A stretch of DNA of 64,000 bases. Origin: Euptelea pleiosperma (lineage: Eukaryota > Streptophyta > Magnoliopsida > Ranunculales > Eupteleaceae). Shown piece by piece: positions 34,601 to 46,600 of this stretch. Position 1 is the stretch's first letter, and each line of letters starts with the position of its first letter. The stretch covers positions 19,532,248 to 19,596,247 of the forward strand of contig CM068551.1 in the NCBI GenBank assembly GCA_035048495.1. The letters are read 5' to 3'. Position numbers and translations under genes: made by a program. The notes beneath the pieces were generated by a model. It worked only from the letters and a program-made list of their open reading frames with translations. It was not told the DNA's origin and did no database searches.

Positions 34601-37600
34601 AACAAAGCTCATACTCACCAAGACTCTTGTCCCATTGCTGCAGTGCAAAAGTCATGAAATAACTTATAAACTCAGGTAAAATTATTTTCTCCGAATATGT
34701 CCCACTTTGCTATATCCAGGAATATAACATTGACACTAATTTGTGGATTCATAATGTTCCACAACCAAGTCATAATCTGAATATTCTCACGAGTCCATTC
34801 TTCATAATTTTTATTAGTTACGACAGGCTGTTTTTCAATTAGATAACTAAGTTTTCCTCTAGCTATGAGAAAAACTTGTACAAATTTTGACCAGGGAACA
34901 TATTTATTTTCATTAAGTTTAATGGAACCGTCTGGGACATGAATAAATTAGAAGAAGCCACCAAACTGGGTTTGGAATCCATGACTACCCACTATAGATG
35001 CCCAGAGAAGGTACTTTATTTGATATGTGTGATTTCCACTGGAGATTGTTCTCTAACTTGCGATGTTGACTTGGGAGTGTAGGGAAGAATCTGAAACCAA
35101 CAAATCACTTTAACAAAGCAGACAACATACTCTAAGAAGAAAATAGTTCGTGTAGCAACTACAGTACACACACAGCAACATAGAGGCCTAGATTTATCTT
35201 CAAATCTTTATTAGTGACCTCTCACTGCCATAAATAGTAAAAGTGGTAAAAACCACCACAACAAAGAAGAGAAACTAAGGGTTTCATAACCAAGTTCTAA
35301 ATCCAGGCCTGGATATGGATCAACGCTAATACAATGTAGAAGAGAAAGAGAGAATCGTATGGAGACAAGTTGTATCTCTCTCAATATATATATATATATA
35401 TATATGGGCTGGGATAAAATGACTTATGCTATTCTTACTAATAGAATTACTAATGGGCGTGGGGCCCACATACAGACGAGTTAACGGCTAATTTTTGGTG
35501 ATGAAATTCTTCTCAACATGGATATCAACCACACAAAAAATCAGCCCGTTCCAACATTTGCAGCCTTGTGAAAAGTGGATTGCAAAATGAAAAATTTTGG
35601 ACCATCCATTTTCACCGGTAAATTTAGGTCCATATTTGATAGGGTTAGAAGTTTTAAAAATTACTGATTTTTTGTGAGGATGATCTCCATGGTGAGGAGA
35701 TCATCCTCAACAAAAATCAGCTCTTAACTCATCTACATGTGGGCCCCACATCCATTAGTAATCTATTAGTAAGAATAACATGAGTCAACTTATCCCAGCC
35801 CATATATATGGGCTGGGATAAGTTGACTCATGTTATATATATATATGGGCTGGGATAAGTTGACTCATGTTATTCTTACTAATAGATTACTAATGGACGT
35901 GGGGACCACATGTAGATGAGTTAAGAGCTGTTATATATATATATATTACCGAACTACCCCTAAAATCGTAAGGATGTTATATGGACATCCTGGGCCTTCG
36001 GCCCAATGCTGAACTACGTTCCCCTCAGGGGCTTCGGCCCCCGAACATCCAGTGTTCACCCATGTACGTTTATTACATTAATAATTACTTATGTTGTACA
36101 CATTGTGAGACAAATCTTTTTGTAATATGAGATGAATCCACTGGATTTTCATGCATCATACCATTGATTATGTGAAGGAGACTAGAAAAATGTTTTTCCC
36201 ATTCATCTTCACTTGTAAATCTGGTTATGTGCATCTTGTTGATTGCCCCCAAGTACGCCAACTCTCAATCATCTTAGTACTGCATTCTACATTTCCTTCA
36301 TAGATTCATTGATTTCCTAGAAATGTATGACAATAGATTATTTCTTGTCAAATATTAATATTAAGCAAAATTCAATCTTACATCCCTACATTAAAATAGT
36401 AGTATGATAATGGGGGTCACTTAATGACCTTGATGTTTCTCTTTCAACAAGTAAAACAATTCTAGTGCTATTAAATCACATCCCCACCCAATGTTTCATT
36501 ATAATGCCAGCATTATGCGTATTCCCTTATGATTCCCGAATGCTTCAAAATGCCCAGCTTACTGTACCTACAGGATATGATACTGATATTGGTATTGGAT
36601 ATTGCATGGATACTTCTACATTACATTTTTCTTATTTCCTATCATACTTCTACATTACATTTTTCTTTTTTCCTATCATACTATTGGTTATTTTTTAGCT
36701 TGTGACGATTTTTTTCATTTCTTTTGTCAACAAAAATCTATAAGCAGTATACTCTGGCAAATCTTACTATAAAAATCTTCACTATTAAAAGTTTCTTAAC
36801 ATTTCGCACGATGTATACTAGAAAATAGATATTTAGCATAAAAATGTAAAAAATAAAGCATGGTATGGACATATTGGATGAGATACCCATATCCGAATCT
36901 GCGGCCTGGATTTTGGGAGAATTCTGAACTCTTGTGGTATTAGTGGGAGATTTCTATGGAAAATCCTCCCCTTCACTATGTGTTGGGGCATGTGGAAGGA
37001 GCGTAACAACCATATCTTTAAAGATCGAGGCCGGGAGTTGCTGGATATTTGGTTGGCTACAGGAAGACTCATTATTGAATGGTTTCTGTCTTGAAGGAGT
37101 TCGAAGATATAAAATGAAGATTTTGATCGTCAATGGGAATCGGTAATTAATGATGCTTAGGAGGGGGTTTGGGCCATTGTAATTCTGTTTTCTCTTCTCT
37201 TGTTGAGAAGTTTACTCTGTTTTTCTACGTTTAGGGAAACCTCTTCCCTCCTTTCCCACTCTTCCTTTATTTATACATTTTTTTTTGTAACTTATCAAAA
37301 AAACAAATGGGAACCATACCATATCCGTACCTGGGCACTTAGCTATTTCCCTTTTTGTTTGAGATAGTATTATATCGGCTCAGATTTCCTTATAACATAA
37401 CTTGTAGGAAAGCAAACAGCTTATCTTTCACTAGAGCAATGACTCAACAACCACATCAGTTTCTCATTAACAAAATGGTGTTCATTGTTCTATTGCATTC
37501 ATTTGAATTTTTTAAAGAGATATTACAGGGGTACTATTCTTTCTATATTTTGAATTTCCACATTTCTTACTTATTAAAGAGATATTACAGGGGTACTATT

Positions 37601-40600
37601 CTTTCTATATTTTGGATTTCCACATTTCTTACTTACTTGTTTTCACCTGAAGGATCTTTGGTAACTGCATATAAAACCAATGGCAATTTAGTCATGTAAT
37701 TTTTGTTGTTATGGGCTAACCATGCTCTAGAAAGTTTACAAACAATTTAACTTATCAAAAATAAAAGAAAAAAAGTTCACAGATAATTTCCACTGGAAGA
37801 GTTTTTAGTCCATTTACTCTTCTCAGGCTAATAAAACTTTCAAAGCTTTAACCCCTTGCATTCTTAAATAATTTAAAAACGAAATGTCCAAAAACCAAAC
37901 ATAAAAGAAATGCAAGAATGAAGCAGACAACATCATATGGCACAGCCGCCATAAGAATCACTAGAAAAGAAGGATAGTTACAGAGGGGCTTAACTGATAA
38001 CTAGGTTAATGTAATAATAGTTACAGATGATGAGTAACAGTCATCTACATGTCATAATATAAATATCTTGTTTAAAAAATCTTGAGATCCAAAAACCTTG
38101 AGCAAATTTTAAGATTCAGATCTACTTATATATTTATCAATTGAAATCAGATAAAGGAGATATATAAAGAGGATCAAAAGTGCATACTTCTCCAGCCGCC
38201 ACAGTAATGACATGTGGTGTAAAACCTTGCCCTGCATTCCCTGCATCAAATAGCTAAAGTATGAACACCAAAGTTATATTTAACTATATACCTCAAACTC
38301 ATATGAAGCTAATAGAATCTCAAACTTTATTAAAATCCATAAAACAAACTAGCAAAAGAGAAAATGGTCATATCATATAATCTCAAGATATTGCAAAACA
38401 GAACTGTAGGCAGTTTGTACTAGTCAGGCCAAAACCATTTCAAAATGCGGTAGATGTCTTGTTCTCAATCCACCAGTAACATGATTATGGTCTTCAACAA
38501 ACATGAAGCACTAAACAACAGGAACTTCGTAAACAATAAAAGATAAGCCCAACTGCTGTCAACAACTACATCATCACTGTCATCAAGAATGCCTCATCCC
38601 AACTATTTGGGATAGGCCATGCGAAACCAGTTTCAAAATTCAGTTCTATCTAGTGTAAAAGCATAATATTTGTTCAAAATCTAGACCACGCTCGCATCAC
38701 CCTAATAAAAGAACAAGCTGAGGTCGTCCTAGAGCAGCCACTTGGTCATCTGACCAACATTTGTGATTCCATAACAATATGGAAGTACCAAACATATGTC
38801 GGTTAATCCGTTCCCCCGACCATGCTGGCCGACCTGTAGGATGAGACTTATCACCAGACCACTTGCCTATAGTTGGTAAAATGCACCTACTACCGAACCA
38901 ATCATTAGGAGCTTGGAATAGCTGACTTTGGAAAACCTTTTGCTGAAAAAGGAATTAACCGCTTGGTCTTATTGCTCCTCAAACAGAGCATGTCACACCC
39001 ATTAGCTAAGCAGGATCAGCGAACAGTTACCCGAGAAAGAAGACCCTGTACTCTATAAAATACAGACCTCGCTCTCAAAGGTAAGGGAATCAATACTTCT
39101 ACATCACTGTTACTACACCAAAAAGTTTCTTTGCGCATTGGAGTATCTTCTTGCAGGTCCCGGTGGAGAAAAACACTCGAAGAAAGAAGCACAAACGAAA
39201 CAAGAAAAGATCTCTTAGGCTTTTTGTGGTGAAGATCAAGCAGTCCAGCGGATTTTCACCTCACATAGAGCTGTGGCCTCTGTTAAGTCATGTGTCTTCA
39301 AATTGTTTTTTACTAACTCAATCTACATCATTTAGACCTTCTCGCTTACTTCAAAGTGCACCTTCTCACTCACTTGTACATGCCCAAACAATCTCGATCG
39401 ACTTTTCTTTATTTCATCCCCTATTTTATCAACAACCATGATAGAAAGCCATGGTTCAAAGTATCGTACGATACCGATAAGTTTCGCCCGAAACGTTTCG
39501 GTATCTCCGTAGGGCGTTACAAGATACCATGGTTCAAAGTACACAGTATCGTTCATTGGCAATAGCGAAACGTATCGGAAGTATCATTTGGTATCGGATG
39601 AAACTTCGTGAAACCGAAACGAAACAAACGAAACCAATTCTAGAGGCTCCAAAAAAATTCCGAAAAAATGCTAGAAAATTTTTTTTAAAAAATAAAAAAC
39701 AAAAAACTTCTAAATGCAAGAAAATTTTAAATAAATTATATTAAACAACTAATTTATGATCAAAATAATTGATTTACAGTCTTATCGGGTTGAACGGAAG
39801 TATGTCTTGTTCACATGCATTCCAAGTACTTACTTCACACACCTTATTTTAATACAAATATATGTTAATTAACTTCTTCTACCTAGAGCACACATTGGTA
39901 ATTAACTTTTTATACCTAGAATACATGTGGCCCAAATGGTTAGGGCTTTGACACCTAGTCGGAAGATCGTGGGTTCAAATCCCACCAAGTGTGTATAGTC
40001 AACAGTGCGTTCTAATTGGAATAAGTTAATTAACAATTTAACATAATCTCAGAATTAAGTAATTATAACATAATGTTTAATTTGAGTTTCACCATGTCTA
40101 TGATGCATTAACTACAAATCAAGGCCATTAGCTAAAGTCATAGGTACTTTAACATTCCAAGTCGAATTTAAGTCATTTTTTAACATTCTCACAACAGCAT
40201 AAAATAGATAAAAGAAAAACATACATATATTAATGTAAAATTGCAGGCCGAAAACATCAAAATTCCAGACCTATATGGATGTTAACTAATTATTAAATTA
40301 ATTCCATACCTATATGGACGTTAACTAATTCTTCTGGTTCTGGTAGTTTTCTTTTCTTCCTACTGTTTTTCTTTGCTTCGCATGTAGGCTGAATCCCGTT
40401 TTGTTTATTTTTCAATGACTTCTACTTGTGAGATGAAATGAGTTGTATGATTTTTAGTCATCGAGTTCATACTTTTGGCATAAAATGCATGATTTTTATC
40501 AGATTCTTCAAGTTTTATGGCCCGTTTGGATGCCATTTGATATTTTAAGAGATTTTTTTAGCAAAATCATCTTTTTTTTTCATTGAGCGCAATTATGGAG

Positions 40601-43600
40601 GTATACCTGACGTGGCATGATATGGTCCTAGAGTTTTCAGAAGATATGGCTCTGCCCATTTATTGGCATGTTACCACTGTTTATGGCAAAAAGTTTGACA
40701 TGCAACATGATGCATAGAACAAATTTTCATTAAAGATGTTGAGCAATTGATACAATAGACAACAACACAACCATTGACCTTGTTGGCGCAAACCAGCAAT
40801 GAAGTAGTTCAAGTCATGGTTAGTTTGGTCAATACACATCGAATCATGCATCTTCAAATTTTTCTTACTACCTCAATCTATACATCATTTTAGGCCTTCT
40901 TCTCTCTCTAAGAGCAATCAACCTACACCAAAGTGCTCTTCTCACTAGTCTTTGTGTTACATACTCAAACCATCTCAATCAGCTTTCCTTTTTTTTTATA
41001 GGTAAACATTTATTATCCCCCCTAACCCCTAACCCTTAAACCCCCCTAAGGTAAGAACGGGACCAAACCCAGGTCTTTGGGAATTACCTCCCTAAGTAGG
41101 GCTGCAACTTGGGCAGGTTGGGTCGGGTTGGAGGTCAACCCTAACCCAACCCAACCTTAAAGGCTGTGATCCCTAACCCAACCCAACCCAAGGTCGGGCC
41201 TAGATTTTCCACTAACCCAACACTATCGGGTTGGTCGGGTTGATCAGGTTGGCAATTTCTTAATATTTTTGTTGATTGGAAAGATTGCTAAAAAAAATTT
41301 CATATTGAAATAATTTATTAGTCAATACAGATATATTCATAATAAGGGAAAAGTTCATTAACTCAAATACATGATAAAAGTTACTAAAGAAATAACCAAA
41401 AACAATCGTCAAATATAACACGATATTTTCAATATCAACCGATCACATAAAGTGGCAAAATGTAGTTTCAAGGACACTTAGTAATCTCACACAAAGGTTG
41501 TAGTTTTTAAGGACAAACATCCATGGGTTGTTGCATTTGCCAAAATGTAGTGTAGATGTTTGTCAGTATACGAATACATATATGTAGTGTATGTCGGGCT
41601 CGGGTTGAGCTAAGCCTCAACTCTAGCCCAACCCGATTTGATCGGGTTACCAAAAATCTGGCCCGAGCCCAACCCAAGTTCTTAAAGGGCTAAGCCAACC
41701 CAGCCCTAACGTCGGGTTCAAACCGTCTGGATCAGGTTGAGCCCGCCCAAGTTGCAGCCCGATCCCTAAGACTCGATCCCAGGTCTGTGGGTACAACCCC
41801 CCAAAGTCTGCCAACTCAACTATTGGACGCTTCTTCAGCTTTCCTTTGTTTCAACCACAATTAAAGCTAATCATCACTAGTGTATCCTAACATACACATT
41901 AATGTAAACAGTTTCCAAAAGATCATGATTTGCTCATTTTTTTGGCATATTACCAATGTTTGTTGCAAAATGTTTGATGTGCAAAACAATGTAGATAAGA
42001 AGTGTTCTTTTAGGATTTTGAAAAATTGATACAATGGACATAACAACACAATCAAAAAATCTATCGGGCAAACAAGCAATGAAGTAGTTCAAATCATGGT
42101 TATTTCGGTTGATACACATTGATACAGTTCATATCTTTTTTAGTATCGAGGGATATAGAAACACTACCTCCACCTCCATATTATTGATTTTTCTTATCCC
42201 GAATACAGTATATGGCTCGATACTACTCTTAAGTATCAAACCTGGGGCTTCAAAAGCGTCTTAAACACACTTTTTTCAACCTCACACCAGCTTATGTAGG
42301 ACAAATTCCTACAAGCATTTATGCCAAATAGAATAGAAAATAAAATAGAAGAAAAATTAGATGGGAGAAAGGGAGATTCGCACAGCAAATAACCCTCAAA
42401 TAGAAACTTCGGCAATCCCAAACTACACTAGTCGTCCAAAGAATGCTGTAATCTTGGGTGCGCTAGTTAGCTAATCCAATAAGCTTTCTAACGGTCCAAA
42501 ATTAAACATTTTGGCACCCATGTTACCTATATACTTCAAAATGGTTGTTGTATCCATATCGTGTACTTCAAGTTTGGTTTAAGTTTCCTATCAATGCCGT
42601 ACCCGTCCTGTGTCCTAGTCATCTTTGGATAACATAGTTGCGCACGATTTGACATTGGAAATACATCCATAAGTAAAATTGGATGACTGTCATGATTGTA
42701 CTCCACATTTATATCTTTCATAAGCCCATCTATTATGAAGCATGTGATCTAGTACTCCTCGTGTTTGCCATAATATGGTGCTCCATCCCATATTCTTGGC
42801 TGCATGAATCCCTCCCAATTCATATGAGCACGTCCTTGAGTTCAAGTCTATGCGGCCTCCCTAATCTCGTCTTTATTATCCTACTTAAGGTAAGAAGTTG
42901 CCTATTGGCATACTTGGGGAAACTTGAGTCAGAAACAATAGGCTCGTTTAGTTGAATTAGGGTTAGGGTTAGGAGATAGAGTAGAGAGTAGAGAAGAGAG
43001 GAAGAAAGGATGTCAATTGTGCTTAATTCACAATGACCCTATAAATCTTATTTATAAAAGAGGGGGTTACATAAAAAAGGATAAGTATACCCCTCAAAGA
43101 GGTATTTACCAAACTACCCTTATACAAGATAAATACGTATTTCTACGTATCTGATAACACTCCCCCTCAAGTTGGCGCATAGATATCTTTCATGCCCAAC
43201 TTGCATAAACATCTATGAAGTTGCCAACTGGGAACTCCTTTGGTGAAGACATCTGCTACTTGCTCATCTGTCTTCACAAAGGGGGTACAAACATCCCCAA
43301 ATACAATCTTCTCCCGAATGAAGTAGCGATCCACTTCAATGTGCTTGGCCCGATCATGTTGCACCGGATTGTGAGCAATGCTGATAGCCGCCTTGTTGTC
43401 ACAGTACAAGCTCATGGGTCCCAAGACTGGAAAGCCAAGTTCAGACACCAACATCTTTAGCCAGAGTATCTCACACAAGCCACGAGCCATTGTCATAAAT
43501 TCTGCCTCTGCACTGGATCTGGCAACTACTGGTTGCTTCTTGCTCCTCCAGGTAACTAGATGGCCTCCCACAAAGGTGCAATAGCCTGAGATAGATCTCC

Positions 43601-46600
43601 TGTCATCCTTGGCACCAACCCAGTCTGCATCAGTATATGACTCTACTCTCATGTGGCCATTCTTCTGAAAAAAGGAGGCATCGGCCAGGGGCAGACTTGA
43701 GGTATCTCAATATCCTGTGAGCTGCCTCTAAGTGAATCTCCCTAAGAGAATGAGAATGCATGTACTGACTGATAACACTGACTGCATAGGCAATGTCTAG
43801 ACGAGTCAAGGAGAGGTAGATCAACCTTCCAACCAATCTCTGAAAGCTCCCCACATCCTCTAAAGGTATACTACTTGAGTCGGCCTGCTGATGATTCTGC
43901 TCTATGGGGGTCTCCACTGGCTTAGCTCCCAGCTTGCCAGAGTCCTTTAATAGATCTAAGACATACTTCCTTTGTGAGATGAAGATCCCTTGGTTGGATC
44001 TTGCAACTCCTATGCCAAGAAAGTAATTGAAAAACTCGCCTGCTAGATGATCCTTTAACTTGATCACCTCCTCTGCATCATTCCCTGTCAGAATGATATC
44101 ATCAACATAGACGATGAGGGTCATAGTGCTCTTCCCTAGATGCTTCACAAATAGGGTGTGATCGGTGTGGCTTTGAGTATATCCCAGCTTCTTCACTGCT
44201 AGAGTGAACCTCTCAAACCAAGCTCTGGGGGATTGCTTAAGCCCATAAAGGGCTTTCCTTAGACGACACACCTTGCTGCTGTCCCCTGGGGGAGTGAACC
44301 CTAGAGGAGGTACCATATAGACCTCTTCATGCAGATCACCATGAAGGAACGCATTCTTCACATCCAGCTAATGCAAAGGCTATGCTTGGTTTGCTGCTAC
44401 AGACAACAAAACCTTGATGGAGTTCATCTTTGCCACAGGTGCAAAGGTCTCCACATAGTCAATCCCGTAGGTCTGAGTGTATCCTTTGGCAACCAGTCTG
44501 GCCTTGTACTTCACTGTGAACACCCATCTGCATCCAACCGGCTTCTTGCCTCTTGGCAAGTCAACAAGCTCCCAAGTTTTGTTCTTATCCAGCGCCTTCA
44601 TTCCTTCTACCATAGCAGCTTTCCATCTAAGGTGTGCTAACCCTTCTGCCACGGAAGAGGGAGTGGGAATGGTGGAAACTGATGTGATAAAGGCTCTGTA
44701 TGAAGGTGACAAGGCATCGTAGGAAACGAAGTTGCTCAAAGGATGTTGAGTACAACTTCTGATGCCTTTTCTAATAGCAATAGAAAGATCAGAATCATCA
44801 GTAGACAAGGGAATGACAAGTATAGGGAGAGATGGAGGATTACCTGGATCCGAGGAATGAACCACTGGTCCTGGATCAGCTGTGACTATCACCTTTCCGC
44901 TATAGACTTTGAGCTCCTTCTGAGCTACAGGAGCACTATCGATCACACTAATAGTATGAGTGGGTGGAGGCCTCTCAAACTCTAGAGGAGGAGATAGAGA
45001 TATAGCAGTAAGAGGAACATTCCACCTCTCTTCATGACTACTCTTCCCCTGAAGAGAGGTGGGAGAGAAAAAAGAAAGCTCCTAACTGAAGGTGACATCC
45101 ATGCATACAAACTTCTTCCCAGAGGATGCATGGTAACACTTGTACCCTTTATGGGTAGAGGAGTAACCGAGAAAGACGCACTTGAGTGCTTTGAGATCTA
45201 GTTTGGTGCGATGAGGACCAAAGATATGTACATAACATACACACCCAAAGATGCGAGGAGGAACAGAGAAAAGAGGAGAATCAGAGGAAAGAACTTGAAG
45301 AGAGGATTTAAAATTGAGAACACGATAGGGTATTCTGTTACTCAAGTAGGCAGCCATCAACATAGCATCTGACCAATAGGTCTTGGGGACATGAGAGCCA
45401 ATCAAAAGAGATCTAGCTATCTCAATCAAATGTCCCATTTTTCTCTCAGCTACACCATTCTATTGAGGGGTGTAGCTACAAGAATTTTGATGACAAATCC
45501 CATGGTCACAACGGTAGTGTTGAAGGCCTCCAAACATATATTCTCCACCCTGGTCAGTACGAAGAACCTTGATGGAGATACTATACTGGGTTTGGATCAT
45601 CTTATGAAAACCCTCAAAGATGGAATGAGCTTCATCCTTGGTTTTTATGAGATAAACCCATGTACACCTAGTATGATCATCAACAAAGGAAATGAAGTAG
45701 CGGAAGCCAAAGATAGAAGTAGTTGGGGAAGGGCCCCATACATCAGAATGCACAATGTCAAAACAAGTAGAACTTCTATTACCTCTGGAGGGATAATTTG
45801 ATCTACAATGCTTGGAGAGCCCACATGTCTCACAGTGTAAAGAAGAAAAAGAAACAAAAGTAAACAAACTAGGAAAAAAAAGTTTCAAATACTGAAAAGA
45901 GACATGCCCCAGACGGGCATGCCAGTTCAAAACAACATTTATCCTATTACTACTACTAGTAGTAGAAGACTAGTGTTGTGGGCTCAGAAAGGTGTCCATC
46001 CAGAAGGTAGAGGCCATTAGCTTCATGTCCAGTGCCAATCGTCATCCTCGACTCTAGGTCCTAAAAGACACAAGTAGGGAAAAAAGTAACACTGCAGTTT
46101 AGGGTTTTAGTCAAAGCACTAACAGAAAGTAGGTTAGAAGTAAATCTAGGAACCTGCAAAACAGATAAAAGAAGCAATTGGGGAGAGGGAAGGATATTCC
46201 ATTTCCCAGACACAGATGATAAAGTGCCATCAGCTGTCTTCACCTTATCACGGCCAAAACAGATAGTAGAACTAGAAAATAAGACATGCCCATCATATGT
46301 TCTGAAGCCCTAAAATCAATGATCCAAGTGGGAATGTATGATGGAAGAGACACATGATGAGCAGGTCTAGGGTTACCTGACTGGGCAAAGGAGGTGGACG
46401 ATGTGGCAGAAGGACCATCCAGCTGCTGAAGCAATCGTCGAAGGCCTGCAAGCTCTGTGGCTGAGATACCACCAGTCGGAGAGATAGTCAGAGACTGTCC
46501 AGGAGGAGGTAAACCCGAAGTATCCACACTAGCAGTATGAGCACCAGAAGACCTTGGCTGGCTAGGGCGACCATGTAACTTCCAACATTTGGCACGCACA

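Larger units (their letters stand above)
31849..36083 (-). mobile_element. Degenerate Ty1/copia element in AHL intron 2
   Basis: Minus strand, same sense as AHL. The purine tract AACTTGAGGGGGAGTG (31850-31866) is followed by an LTR start TGTTAATGTATTAAACGTAC, echoed at 36083 by TATTAATGTAATAAACGTAC at the other end. Between are gag, zinc knuckle, IN tail, RT and RNase H segments, all with frame breaks. The LTRs diverge after about 31 bp: the left has decayed or is replaced by other repeats, and the right contains inserted family-B MITEs. No intact protein. Confidence 0.75.
28191..38187 (-). other. AHL intron 2 (9,997 bp)
   Basis: Between exons 3 and 2. It holds a copia LTR with primer site on the plus strand (28785), a degenerate copia element on the minus strand (31849-36083), family-B MITEs inside that element's LTR, a LINE fragment (36895-37300), and a pair of related segments at 29516-29900 and 36470-36890. 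No independent host gene is seen. Confidence 0.85.

Noticed and set aside
39926..39990. Possible functional tRNA gene
   Set aside because: No acceptor stem or proper anticodon arm; only A- and B-box-like motifs, so called a SINE head.
42956..42972. TTAGGGTTAGGGTTAGG, possible interstitial telomere
   Set aside because: The same run is at the matching place in the other LTR (50403-50420), so it belongs to the copia LTR; the plant telomere unit is TTTAGGG.
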